Origin: Terrimonas sp.
Lineage (GTDB): Bacteria; Bacteroidota; Bacteroidia; Chitinophagales; Chitinophagaceae
NCBI GenBank assembly: GCA_016125075.1
Contig: WGMO01000003.1
Location: 1 to 64,000, forward strand
Direction of reading: 5' to 3'
Length of the DNA stretch: 64,000 bases
Shown here: positions 24,571 through 34,195 of the stretch, piece after piece
How positions within the stretch are numbered: the stretch's first letter is position 1
Layout of the letters: each line of letters begins with the position of its first letter
Notes under the pieces: generated by a model
Database searches by the model: none
What the model was told of the DNA's origin: nothing
The model's input: the letters and a program-made list of their open reading frames with translations, nothing else
Program-made: the position numbers and the translations under genes

Positions 24571-24592
24571 AATCCTGACGGGGTCACAAAGC
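24571..24592 (+). repeat. Third, truncated att copy (tRNA-Arg 3' end)
   Basis: Twenty-two bases are identical to 11403-11424: the T-arm 3' strand, acceptor 3' strand and the first bases after the tRNA. It shares AAAGC after CAC with the left copy, which the right copy (CACAATC) lacks. It may be the scar of an earlier insertion or the original chromosomal tRNA end. Confidence 0.8.
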
Positions 24593-24688
24593 CCTTCCTG
24601 CAATTGCAGCATGTGCTTTTATTTTGGATAAAAATTGCTGAGGGAAATATACCGATGCGGCGGAAGATCATCTTAACCCGAAACATTA

Positions 24689-26683
24689 TCACTTTAACTG
24701 CGTCTTGATTTCCGGGGTATCAAGGGTATTGATATGGGTTACGATACCCGTTTTGTTGATCTCGTCGCCTACAAAATACATATCGATTTCGCCGATGTTC
24801 TTTGCATTTATTTTACCGCGGTAACTGCATACATAGTCATGCTTGATGATTTCATAGACCGAAGAGGAGATATTGACCTGACCGGGTTGACCGTTACTTT
24901 CCATCCGGCTGGCAATATTGACGGTGCTGCCCCAGATATCGTAGGCATATTTCTTTTTACCAACCACCCCAGCTACCACTGGTCCAACATGGACGCCGAT
25001 CCTCAGTTCCCAGGGCTCCAGGCCCAGGAAATTCCTTTTCAGGTTATAATGTTTAATAAAGTCCCTTATTTCAAGCGCCGCTTTGATGATTTTCTGAACA
25101 TGGTCCTTGTCTTCAGTAGGTATACCTCCTGCACACATATAGGAATCTCCGATCGTCTTGATCTTTTCCAGGTCATATTTGCTGATGATATTATCAAAGG
25201 CAACAAAACACTGGCTGAGTTCTTTGACCAGTTCCTGGGGTGATATCTTATCTGCTATACGGGTGAATCCTTTGAAATCAGTGAACAATACCGAAACGGA
25301 TTCAAAGTTCCTGGGAGTTGAATACCCATTGGCCTGCAATTCCCCGGCCACTTCTGCGGGTAAGATGTTCAGCAGGAGGTCTTCAATTTCTGCTTTCTGT
25401 TTATTCAGGATTTTATGGGTTTTGACCTTGATCCGGTAGTTCCTGAAAATCAGGATGGCGATCATCAGTACCAGCCCTAACCCTACCAGCAGGGCCTGTT
25501 TGGCTGCTTTCTGACGTTTAAGTTTGAGGTCAGTTAAGGCCATGTCCTTGGTCAGCAGGTTGATTTCACCCTGTTTCTTCTGGAGGTCAAAATCAAATTG
25601 CAGGCTTCCGAGTTTTTTTGCGGTGGCAATATTGTACAGGGTGTCTTTAACTTCAGAATAGAGCGCCTGGTATTTAAAGGCATTCCTGAAATCGTTGAGT
25701 TGATTATACGCTTTGGCCATTTCTTCATAAAGGTCCTTAAGTTCATTGCCTGCCTTGATTTCCCTGGCAGGGTCAACAGCCCTTAAGAAATAATTGATGG
25801 CAATCCGGTTGATACCCTGGTCGGCATAAATTTTTCCCAGGCCGGTCAGCGATTTGATTGTAGAGATCTTGTCATTCCCTTTTTCCGCGAAATTCAGGGC
25901 GATATTATAATTCTGCATCGCCTCGTCATATTTGCCTTCCCGTTCATATAATTTTCCTAAGGCAATGCGTGCATTCATGCTGTTTTCCGAATTACCATAG
26001 GCTTCCAGTGATTTATTGAAATAGCGCAAAGCGTTCTTGTCATCTTTTTTGTCAAAATAGATAAATCCGATGTTGACAGCCAGGGTGCCAAGTTCTTCCG
26101 TCTTTCCCAATTCTTCACAGATCGGTAAGGCCCTTAAGTAATTTTCAAGGGCCTTATCGTAGGTGGCCGCTTTGAGTGAATACAGGCCACCGATATTATT
26201 TAAGGCGATCAGGGTCCTGTACCGGTCACCGGCTAATTCTGAATATTTAAGGGATAACAGGTAGTTCTCAAGCGCTTTCTCTTCACCTCCCTGGTCATAA
26301 TACACGACCCCGATATTGCTATAGAGGTTGGCCATACCCACATTGTCACCGATCTCCTCAAATAATTTGACCGATTGGGAATAGTAATCCAACGTCTCAA
26401 CGTATTTCCCCTGGAAATAATAAGTGATGCCGATATTTTTCAGTGCATAGGCTTTTCCTTTTAGAAAGCCAAGCTGTTCTGCCAGGTCCCTGGCCTGGAT
26501 AGCCAGTTCACGGGCTTTCTCAATATCATCTGAAAAATGGGCGGCACTTTCTTTTATCAGGTTGTTGACGATGACCGTGTCCTTTTCCGCCAGTTCTTTT
26601 CCAAGGCCGGTTTGTGAAAAGGCGGAAAATACAGCGAGTGCCCAACAAAATCCCAGTATAATTCTTTTACCAATCATAGCCAA
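24689..26683 (-). CDS. TPR-containing class III adenylate cyclase
   Basis: A 664-residue protein with a signal peptide (1-24), a periplasmic array of about seven TPRs (30-370), one transmembrane helix near 391-414, a coiled coil and a cytoplasmic class III nucleotide cyclase domain (about 455-645). Metal-binding aspartates are in FTDFKGFT and IGDSYM; the transition-state Asn and Arg are in STVNIASRMES. The base-selecting residues are those of adenylate cyclases: Lys in KIKTIGDSY and Asp in AYDIWG. So it should make cAMP from ATP in response to a signal or partner bound by the TPR part. No cAMP receptor is next to it. Confidence 0.92.
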   Translation of the reverse strand: MAMIGKRIILGFCWALAVFSAFSQTGLGKELAEKDTVIVNNLIKESAAHFSDDIEKARELAIQARDLAEQLGFLKGKAYALKNIGITYYFQGKYVETLDYYSQSVKLFEEIGDNVGMANLYSNIGVVYYDQGGEEKALENYLLSLKYSELAGDRYRTLIALNNIGGLYSLKAATYDKALENYLRALPICEELGKTEELGTLAVNIGFIYFDKKDDKNALRYFNKSLEAYGNSENSMNARIALGKLYEREGKYDEAMQNYNIALNFAEKGNDKISTIKSLTGLGKIYADQGINRIAINYFLRAVDPAREIKAGNELKDLYEEMAKAYNQLNDFRNAFKYQALYSEVKDTLYNIATAKKLGSLQFDFDLQKKQGEINLLTKDMALTDLKLKRQKAAKQALLVGLGLVLMIAILIFRNYRIKVKTHKILNKQKAEIEDLLLNILPAEVAGELQANGYSTPRNFESVSVLFTDFKGFTRIADKISPQELVKELSQCFVAFDNIISKYDLEKIKTIGDSYMCAGGIPTEDKDHVQKIIKAALEIRDFIKHYNLKRNFLGLEPWELRIGVHVGPVVAGVVGKKKYAYDIWGSTVNIASRMESNGQPGQVNISSSVYEIIKHDYVCSYRGKINAKNIGEIDMYFVGDEINKTGIVTHINTLDTPEIKTQLK

Positions 26684-26749
26684 TCTTCAAATAATAGATT
26701 CCGATATTTCATTGTTCATTTACAAGTTATCAAATAAAATCATTTCCCT

Positions 26750-29700
26750 TTAGCCTTTTACAATCCGGATAGTTTTAAACAGCCCACTTTCCAGTTTGAT
26801 CCTGATCAGGTAAAGCCCCATCGGTAAATGCGATAGATCCAGTTCCACGGCATTTTCGGAAATATGTCTGTTGATCTTTGCGGGAAAGGTTCTTCCATTC
26901 ATATCCAGTAACATGATCTCATGATTCCCGATCTTTTGATCCGGGATATAGATGGTCACATTTGTGTGTGCCGGGTTCGGGTAAGCCATTGACTTATTAA
27001 TCTGTGCTTCTCCGGTTTCTGTTGCCACCAGCGTTCCCCCGCTTGACCCAGTTGTAACATAGTTACAACGTCCTGATGAAGAACTGGCATCTGAGGCCAC
27101 GGCAGATTTATGGTTGCTTTCATAGGTTGAGATTTCCCATGTAAGCTTGTTGCCGTCAAACGGCACTTCAAATCCTGTCATGCCCGGAGGGAATAATGCC
27201 GGTTGTGCCGACCCGTCAAAGCTACCACCCTGTGAAGAGAGGTTATTGTCAGGACCAATTGGCACATACACCGGTGTCGAATTGTTATTATTACAGGTAA
27301 AATGTGCAATATATTGGAATTGTCCCGGTAAGGGATTTATCACTTCCACCACACAATCCAGTTTTGAGATCAACTTCTTGGCACCTGGTCCCTTGGGATT
27401 GACATAGAGGGTACCATTGGTATAAGTTATTGCATAATTGCCAGCATTAGCAAAGGAGGCCAATGATGGGATGATCGTATATACACCTGCAGGGCTCGTT
27501 GATTTGGAATAGACCGGCGAAGTGGTGTAATTGGGTGTTGCATTATCATTATACTGTAAACCCGTAATTGTTACGGTTGATGAAGCGGAAGGAAGATTAT
27601 CTCCCTTATAGATTGCCTGGATACCGGCTACGACCTGGAGCGGGGCTTTTTTGATTTCAAATGAAATGGCGCCTGTTAAATTCAGGGTGTAATTGTTACC
27701 GGCAGAAAGACTACCTAGCGTAAAGGCATAATTCCCTATCGTATTATCGGGTGCCCTGCTCAATGTACCATTGAAACTGTTTCCGGATATCAATGATTCA
27801 CTGGCAGTATACGTAAAGCTGGGGTCTGAACTGCCATACACTTTATTTTGACCGGCATTGGGAAGTATATTAATGGCCCTCTTATTAATGGTAAAGGTAT
27901 TTGTTCCACCCAGGGTCAAGCTGTAATTGGCTCCTGCACTTAAAGTTCCCAGCGTATAAGCATAGGTAGCAACATTATCGCCAGCGGACCTGCCGAGTGC
28001 CCCACTGAAATTGTCGCCTGTTTGTAAGGGTTCGCTGCTGGTATAAGTGAATACCGGGTCGTTGTCTCCATATACTTTGGACTGGTTCGGGCTAGGGGTA
28101 ATGGTGACCGGTCTTGCCGTGATGGCAAAACTGGCTACAGGTGCAGTAGTGGAAAGTGATAAAGTATAATTGTCGCCTGCGGAAAGGTTGCCTAGCGTAT
28201 AAGCATAACTGTTAACATCCGATCCTTCCACACGGCCTAAAGCACCGGTGAAATCAGCAGCTTTCAGACCGGCATTGTTGGTAAACGTAAATGCAGGGTC
28301 ATCATCTCCATATACTTTTTCCTGTCCCGGATTGGGGGTAACTGTGACAGCTGCCGGTAATATGGTAACCACCCCGGCAATATGGGTCACTTCAAAATTA
28401 TTATTGACAACTGAACCGGGAATCAAATATTGATTGCCCACATCCAGTCCCGTGATCATGTTCAGTGATTTCAACTGGTTAATACCAAGCCCGATTTCAT
28501 TTTCGTTGAGGATGACAGCATCACGGTTCTGGCTGTTGACGATCGGAACGGCCTGCCCGTTGACGATGGTGACGGCCTGCCCGTTGACGATGGTGACAGC
28601 CTGTCCGTTGACGATGGTGACTGCCTGTCCATTCACGATGGTGACAGCCTGGCCATTGACAATCGTAATGGCCTGTCCGTTTGTATAGGATTCCATATCC
28701 ACCACACCTCTTCCATTCACATTCGACAGGGAAGTAAGCATATTGGTCTGTGCCGAATTGACATTGAAATCAAGAATGGATTCCTGGGTTATATCCACAA
28801 CCTGGGTGGCACTGGATACATAGGTGCCATTGACCAGTTCCTGGTTACTGATCGTCCGGGCATTTTGAAGACTCTGTGTACTCACCTGGAAATTCAGGTT
28901 ATTAATATCTGAAGCGCTAAGGTCAATTTCGTTTACCTGTGCCTGTCCGTTGACGATAGTGATTGCCTGGCCATTCACAATAGGTACGGCTTGTCCGTTT
29001 ACAATGGTAACGGCCTGCCCGTTGACGATGGTGACGGCCTGTCCGTTGACAATGGGGACCGCCTGTCCGTTCACGATCATCACGGCCTGTCCGTTTACTA
29101 ACCCAAGGATATCATTGCCCTGAGCGTCTTTGGCAATCTGGCCCTGGTGTGAAGCCTGTAAGGTTGCTAACACAGCATCCAGGTCCTGGATACCGGTTGT
29201 ATCAGCGGCATTGGTCAAGGCATAGGTAAATGCTGCATCGGGTAGTTTTTCACCGTATGTAACAGTAATAGGTAGGGCTGTTACGGTAACCGGTAATTTT
29301 TCTATGGTCAGATCTCCTGCTTTGAATGTATAGGCGTAGATCTCCTGCAGACGAACATCATCCGGGTTTGCCGGATCAAAAACCCGGGCCGGAGTAATGG
29401 AATAGGTACCGATATTACTGCCCACCGCAACACCGGTGGGTAAATTAAAGCTTAGTAGATCCAGACCGAATAATTGGAGGACATCCTGTTCTGTCTGGCC
29501 GGGTTGCTTTGGAAGGCTGTCCAGTGGTATGCCATCAACCGTAATGGTTGCTGTAAACGCAGGGAAGGCCTGGGCATATTTTGTTGACTTGTTATCCGCC
29601 GTTATAACGATATTTCTTTTTGGGACACCGGTAAATTTCAGTCCTTCACTGGTTCCTCCATCACCTGCATTGGTAAGGGAAGGGGTATATACCGTGATCA

Positions 29701-32700
29701 CGGGGTCTCCAATAAAGGCAGGAACTTCCGCAGTCAGCAATTCAGAATTCTGATAAGTAGTAGAGAGTTCCGTCTCCCCTAATTTCACAATTGATGTTGA
29801 ACTCAGGTTTTCACCTGTCACCGTCAATTCAAACGGGGCAGGGCCCGGTGTTACATATTGAGGAACGACCAAACGGATCAGGGTAGGGTCAGGTGCAGCA
29901 AAGGTCCGCATGGCCGAATCTGCATTTACGAAACCGGCTCCGGTAGCGAAATCAAAACCCGGGGTATTCATATCCGTTGCTGTACTCAGCAGTAAGGCCT
30001 TCATTGCTGCCGGGGAAACTGTCTGGTTGAGGAATTTTTTCTTTCCTTCCATGATCAGGGCTGCCACACCCGCCACATGGGGTGCCGCAGCTGAGGTGCC
30101 GAAGAAATTGGAATAATTCAGGTCAGGGTCGTTCGGACTGTTGTAATCAGGACCCATGTTCACCGTTGTGGTCACACCATCGGGCCCCACCAGGTCCGGT
30201 TTGTTCCTGTTGATAGCGATATTATTGACCACCACCAAAGAATTTCCATCACCGGTAGATGAGAATGATTCAAGGCTCAGCGGTCCCGGATAGGGTGGGG
30301 ATATTTTATCAAACCTGGCGGCACCCACTGTAATAGCTGAAGCCGCATTGGACTGGCCGATAATCGTAGATCCGCCGGTTGTGTATTCATTAAAAGTGAT
30401 ATCTCCCTGGAAAATAACAATCTTAAATCGGGCAGGGTTACTGGTCAGGGTATTGTTCAATACTAATAAATGCGTTGCAGCAGGTCCTGAATAGGTAAAG
30501 GGCATGAATTCAATCGGGTCGCCATTCAGGTTGTTCCTGTTAAATCCAAAAAGTGCCGTACCATCGGTATTGGGTGTCAAATAGAAATCAAGGTCATTCC
30601 GGGTGCCGGCGGTTTCGCCTTGTGAGTAAATATCATCCAGCCATTGCAGCACCATGGTATACTGCTGTCCCGGTATAAGTGTGATGTCAAGAAATGCGTC
30701 ATTTGATCCAAAATCATGCGCTTTTCCTGTAAGGTTGCCGGGTGCCGGCATGGGGTTGAAATTATTTTCATAGGATTTACGGGCAAAGTTCCCGGAGGAA
30801 GTGATATAGGTTACCCCGGCATCCGTAACGTTTTTTACCGCATTGGCAACCGCACCATCTTTCAGGAAGGGCTCGGTGATATAGGTAATATCGTCGACGA
30901 TAATATTACAACCTTCCTGTTTCAATTGATCGATACCAGCGGCAAAATCACTTGAGGTTTCCACCCCGGTCCTGAAATACAGTTGTGCCTTAGGAGCCAG
31001 GTCATGGATGATCTGTAGCATGGCCCTTCCTTCATCCGGTCGTACAAAGGGAGATTCCTTTAATACGGTTACCGGTACCGGATCACTTGAATTGCCCGGA
31101 CCCGGTAATTCCTTGTTGCCCATATCCTGTTCATAATTACTGTTGATCAGCGGACTGGTAGTTACCGTACTGGTATTAAAACTATTGGAAAGTACACCGA
31201 TCTTGATCCCATTGCCACTCAAATCATAACCCTGGCGTACCAGGTAAGCCCGGACGGACGTGTCGCCCTGGGTAATTTTTCCGGTTGAATCGGCGATGAA
31301 ATTATTGAAAGCCCGGTAATAAGGCCTTACATAAACGATTTTGGGAGCCAGGTATGGATCATTCCTTAATAGATCCAGCTTATTGATGGGGAACAAACCC
31401 GTAATGATAAAACTGCTTGCATCTTCTCCCAAAAAATTACTCATGTTCCAGGGTGCACCGGATAGGGCTGACTTCACATTGGCATATTCCCCCTGTTTGG
31501 CGATCACATCAATAAAGATCTTGTCATTCTGGAATTCAAAGAATGGTGACTGTGTGCCTCCTGCATTATAGGTTTGCAAAACGGCATCCAGTTCTGAACC
31601 AATGATATCATTGACTTTTCCGGTAACAATAACCGTATCCGTAGAAGAGCAGCCTGCTGATGCTGAAGCGGTCACTACATAGGTGCCCGCTGCAGTAACC
31701 GTAATCGAAGGCGCATTCAATGGGGTCGTAATGATCCCGCCCTCTAATGCCTGCCAGCTATAATTTATTCCCTGCGTGGAAGATATTGCCGTTAAGATTG
31801 TCGGGTTTTCAAAATCCAAAGGCTTATCCGGTCCCGCACTGATATCCGGCGGTACACAAAGCGGGAAGGGAGCGAAATTAACGGTGACGCCACCCTGTAA
31901 ATTAACCTGAGTTCCACTCCACAATGCCCCGGTAAAGAGGGAACTGGGGCCGGTGGGTGATCCCAGTTTGATGGCGGCATAAGGAGCCCAAACCGTACCC
32001 AGCCAGGAAGCTGAATTCCCGTTTCCGTTTGAACCGTTTGTCATGTTAAAAGCTGCTGTATTATCATCCGGATCAGCCGAACCATTGCCATGCGTTTCGG
32101 TGTATATCCTGTTGGCAGACCCACCGTTTACCAGGTCGGTATTTGTTTTATTGATGATTACGTCCTCATACACATAGATCTTGAAATTTCCGGTGGCTGT
32201 GTTTAGAAAGTCAAAAATGATATTACTGTTTGGACCATTGGTTTTAAATGATTTAAAAATATAAATACCAGGCCCGGAAAAAGTGAGGGTACTATTCTTC
32301 TTAAGGTTTACATCTTTATATGCACCCGGTGTAATTGAAGTTGAATTTGTGATATTGGTGGTGCCATAAGAAGGGAAAGCTGTGATAGCTGGCATTTCCG
32401 GAAGTATTGGTAAGGCGGGAGCGCCGGTAACTTCACCCCCCGAAGGGACAGGGCCTGAATAGGTTGTACCCAAAGGGTGCGTGACCCTGCCGCTAACAAT
32501 ACCGCTTCCAATAATAATATTACCATTTACATCAATATTACCTCCCAAGGATGCGTTGTTGCCAACTGAAAGAATGGTGGTATTCAGCACCTGTGAATTG
32601 GCAGCAGTAATTTTTCCGTTAACGATATTGATATTATAGAGTTGGATAGTGCCCCCACTGTTGACATTCCCAAAAGCATTTAAATCTCCGGTAGATTGAA

Positions 32701-32929
32701 TGAACTGATAACTGCCAATATCACCCCCGGTAATATTGGAGGAGGCACCCAGGATTACTCCATAACCCGGAGAAGAAGGTGCCGTTTGCCCGGCGGCAGG
32801 CTTTCCGCCAAAAATGACATATTCACCAATTGTTTTTTGCTGCGCCCAGATAGCATTTCCCATCAAAAAAAAGAGAATAGCTGCCAACAAAAATTTGAAC
32901 TTAAAAAAGCGGGTGATTTTTTTTATCAT
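26750..32929 (-). CDS. Giant T9SS-secreted subtilase-like protein with MBG domains
   Basis: A 2059-residue protein exported by Sec (signal peptide ending at about 29) and sorted by the type IX system. Parts in order: a beta-helix-like N-terminal region (about 30-355), a PKD-like domain (about 360-440), a subtilase-like domain (about 555-1010) ending in FGTSAAAPHVAGVAAL with the nucleophile serine, an IPT/TIG-type domain (about 1040-1100), two blocks of 8-residue NGQAVTIV repeats separated by about 80 residues, at least three MBG (YGX-type) domains with KVYGDDDPAFTF-like motifs (about 1520-1790), and a T9SS type A sorting domain (last 80). The usual catalytic Asp position reads GVLSNSF, so Asp is replaced by Asn. 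It is likely a cell-surface or secreted adhesin/protease. Confidence 0.88.
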   Translation of the reverse strand: MIKKITRFFKFKFLLAAILFFLMGNAIWAQQKTIGEYVIFGGKPAAGQTAPSSPGYGVILGASSNITGGDIGSYQFIQSTGDLNAFGNVNSGGTIQLYNINIVNGKITAANSQVLNTTILSVGNNASLGGNIDVNGNIIIGSGIVSGRVTHPLGTTYSGPVPSGGEVTGAPALPILPEMPAITAFPSYGTTNITNSTSITPGAYKDVNLKKNSTLTFSGPGIYIFKSFKTNGPNSNIIFDFLNTATGNFKIYVYEDVIINKTNTDLVNGGSANRIYTETHGNGSADPDDNTAAFNMTNGSNGNGNSASWLGTVWAPYAAIKLGSPTGPSSLFTGALWSGTQVNLQGGVTVNFAPFPLCVPPDISAGPDKPLDFENPTILTAISSTQGINYSWQALEGGIITTPLNAPSITVTAAGTYVVTASASAGCSSTDTVIVTGKVNDIIGSELDAVLQTYNAGGTQSPFFEFQNDKIFIDVIAKQGEYANVKSALSGAPWNMSNFLGEDASSFIITGLFPINKLDLLRNDPYLAPKIVYVRPYYRAFNNFIADSTGKITQGDTSVRAYLVRQGYDLSGNGIKIGVLSNSFNTSTVTTSPLINSNYEQDMGNKELPGPGNSSDPVPVTVLKESPFVRPDEGRAMLQIIHDLAPKAQLYFRTGVETSSDFAAGIDQLKQEGCNIIVDDITYITEPFLKDGAVANAVKNVTDAGVTYITSSGNFARKSYENNFNPMPAPGNLTGKAHDFGSNDAFLDITLIPGQQYTMVLQWLDDIYSQGETAGTRNDLDFYLTPNTDGTALFGFNRNNLNGDPIEFMPFTYSGPAATHLLVLNNTLTSNPARFKIVIFQGDITFNEYTTGGSTIIGQSNAASAITVGAARFDKISPPYPGPLSLESFSSTGDGNSLVVVNNIAINRNKPDLVGPDGVTTTVNMGPDYNSPNDPDLNYSNFFGTSAAAPHVAGVAALIMEGKKKFLNQTVSPAAMKALLLSTATDMNTPGFDFATGAGFVNADSAMRTFAAPDPTLIRLVVPQYVTPGPAPFELTVTGENLSSTSIVKLGETELSTTYQNSELLTAEVPAFIGDPVITVYTPSLTNAGDGGTSEGLKFTGVPKRNIVITADNKSTKYAQAFPAFTATITVDGIPLDSLPKQPGQTEQDVLQLFGLDLLSFNLPTGVAVGSNIGTYSITPARVFDPANPDDVRLQEIYAYTFKAGDLTIEKLPVTVTALPITVTYGEKLPDAAFTYALTNAADTTGIQDLDAVLATLQASHQGQIAKDAQGNDILGLVNGQAVMIVNGQAVPIVNGQAVTIVNGQAVTIVNGQAVPIVNGQAITIVNGQAQVNEIDLSASDINNLNFQVSTQSLQNARTISNQELVNGTYVSSATQVVDITQESILDFNVNSAQTNMLTSLSNVNGRGVVDMESYTNGQAITIVNGQAVTIVNGQAVTIVNGQAVTIVNGQAVTIVNGQAVPIVNSQNRDAVILNENEIGLGINQLKSLNMITGLDVGNQYLIPGSVVNNNFEVTHIAGVVTILPAAVTVTPNPGQEKVYGDDDPAFTFTNNAGLKAADFTGALGRVEGSDVNSYAYTLGNLSAGDNYTLSLSTTAPVASFAITARPVTITPSPNQSKVYGDNDPVFTYTSSEPLQTGDNFSGALGRSAGDNVATYAYTLGTLSAGANYSLTLGGTNTFTINKRAINILPNAGQNKVYGSSDPSFTYTASESLISGNSFNGTLSRAPDNTIGNYAFTLGSLSAGNNYTLNLTGAISFEIKKAPLQVVAGIQAIYKGDNLPSASSTVTITGLQYNDNATPNYTTSPVYSKSTSPAGVYTIIPSLASFANAGNYAITYTNGTLYVNPKGPGAKKLISKLDCVVEVINPLPGQFQYIAHFTCNNNNSTPVYVPIGPDNNLSSQGGSFDGSAQPALFPPGMTGFEVPFDGNKLTWEISTYESNHKSAVASDASSSSGRCNYVTTGSSGGTLVATETGEAQINKSMAYPNPAHTNVTIYIPDQKIGNHEIMLLDMNGRTFPAKINRHISENAVELDLSHLPMGLYLIRIKLESGLFKTIRIVKG
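28532..28684 (-). repeat. 24-bp coding repeats, distal block
   Basis: About six tandem 24-bp units, each coding for NGQA(V/I)(T/P)IV, in frame within the giant subtilase. Units differ by synonymous changes. Confidence 0.9.
28938..29097 (-). repeat. 24-bp coding repeats, proximal block
   Basis: About seven tandem 24-bp units of the same NGQAVTIV octapeptide, separated from the other block by about 250 bp of unique coding sequence. Confidence 0.9.
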
Positions 32930-33334
32930 GATATCCTTTTTTGCCAGTACCTGAAGAATCTTGCGTAAAAATTGGGCTTTTCTTGAAAAGGATAATGATC
33001 TTATAACAGCTTCTTAAGCAAGGAGTTGGATGTTATTTTTTTTTCAATAAGCTGAAAAAAAATAAATGTAATGACAAATTTTTAGTAGGATTGAGGAGGG
33101 TGGGGATTATCCTGATTACCGGAGAATTTTATTCTCATCAATAATTAAGGTTCAATAATACCATTTTTTTTTAATAATTACAATTTTTATTTTACATAAA
33201 TTACTATTAATCAATCGATTTCAACTTTGTTCGTGGTTATTTATTCTTCTATATCTGTAGACTTTTACGAAAATTCATCCATTTAGTTTAATGGCCTGAT
33301 TTGATGTTGTATTTAAAGGAGCAATCTGGTTTTG

Positions 33335-33365
33335 TAGATATATTACTACATTATTAATATATCTA
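33335..33365. promoter_or_regulatory. Operator-like inverted repeat before the response regulator gene
   Basis: TAGATATATT (33335-33344) and AATATATCTA (33356-33365) are a perfect 10-bp inverted repeat with an 11-bp spacer, 59 bp upstream of the regulator start. Dimeric LuxR-type regulators often bind such sites, so autoregulation is possible. Confidence 0.45.
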
Positions 33366-33385
33366 ACCTACAAAGTTCAAGGATA

Positions 33386-33393
33386 TATTTTTG
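33386..33393 (+). promoter_or_regulatory. Candidate -7 element for response regulator gene
   Basis: TATTTTTG matches the Bacteroidota TAnnTTTG element, 32 bp before the ATG at 33425. No clear -33 partner is present, which would fit an activated promoter. Confidence 0.4.
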
Positions 33394-33424
33394 AAATTTT
33401 GCAGGATTAAACACCTGATATGCT

Positions 33425-34057
33425 ATGGAAACTATCACCATTTTATTGGCTGATGATCATAAGTTGATCCGTGACGCCTGGACCTTTATGCTGAACTCCG
33501 ATCCCCGTTTTGAAGTTTGCGGAATTGCTTCGACGGGAAAAGAAGTCATTGAACTTACAAAACAGCTTAGCCCTTCGGTGATCCTGATGGATATCAACCT
33601 GGGGGAGATTTCCGGATTCGATGCTGCTGAAATCATTTTGGCGGATAATCCCGGGAAGAAAATCATTGGGGTATCCATGCATTCTATTCCTGCTTATGCC
33701 AAAAGGTTATTTAAAATTGGCGGCAAAGGGTATGTAACCAAAAATTCATCCAGGGAAGAGTTTATCCAGGCCATCCTGGAAGTGAATGCCGGCAAAAAAT
33801 ATATCTGCCATGAAATCAAAGATGCCCTCAGCCAAAGAGAATTTGAAAACGAGGCAGGTCCGGATATCAATGCACTTTCTAAAAGGGAATTGGAGGTGGT
33901 GAAATACATTAAAGGCGGATTGTCATCTAAAGAAATTTCCTGTCAATTAGGGCTTTCCTTAAAAACCGTGGAAGTGCATCGTTATAATATTCTTAAGAAA
34001 CTGCAGCTTAAAAATTCAGCCGTCCTGATCAATTTCCTCAATATGAACGGATTTTAA
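33425..34057 (+). CDS. NarL/LuxR-type response regulator
   Basis: A 210-residue two-component regulator: receiver domain (1-120) with phospho-acceptor D56 in VILMDINLGE, acidic pair D10-D11, and conserved K104-like lysine in GYVTKNSS. The C-terminal helix-turn-helix (about 145-205, LSKRELEVVKYIKGG, SSKEISCQLGLSLKTVEVHR) binds DNA. It is upstream of the large histidine kinase on the same strand (138-bp gap) and is one of two LuxR regulators flanking that kinase; either could be its partner. Confidence 0.93.
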   Translation: METITILLADDHKLIRDAWTFMLNSDPRFEVCGIASTGKEVIELTKQLSPSVILMDINLGEISGFDAAEIILADNPGKKIIGVSMHSIPAYAKRLFKIGGKGYVTKNSSREEFIQAILEVNAGKKYICHEIKDALSQREFENEAGPDINALSKRELEVVKYIKGGLSSKEISCQLGLSLKTVEVHRYNILKKLQLKNSAVLINFLNMNGF

Positions 34058-34195
34058 TTCCGAAGCCTGTAATCGTCTTTCCTGCACCAGGCATAAGGGG
34101 GGATAATTCTATTTTTTCAGGGCTCAATACTTTAATAATTTCACCAGGATTAAGAGGTATTAGCATAGTTTCCGGTGATAAACTAATGTATTTTC

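Larger units (their letters stand above)
32930..33424. other. AT-rich divergent intergenic region
   Basis: This 495-bp stretch separates the divergent giant protease and response regulator genes. No gene is seen. It is AT-rich and contains homopolymer A and T runs. A 10-bp perfect inverted repeat and a -7-like element lie at its right end. Nothing else is recognisable. Confidence 0.6.

Noticed and set aside
24423-24692. 89-residue minus-strand gene after the island
   Set aside because: It spans the attachment remnant and two hairpins and consists of low-complexity, Pro/Leu-rich translation.
28532-29097. CRISPR array
   Set aside because: Regular 24-bp repeats were considered, but they are back-to-back without spacers and translate in frame as NGQAVTIV within a long gene.
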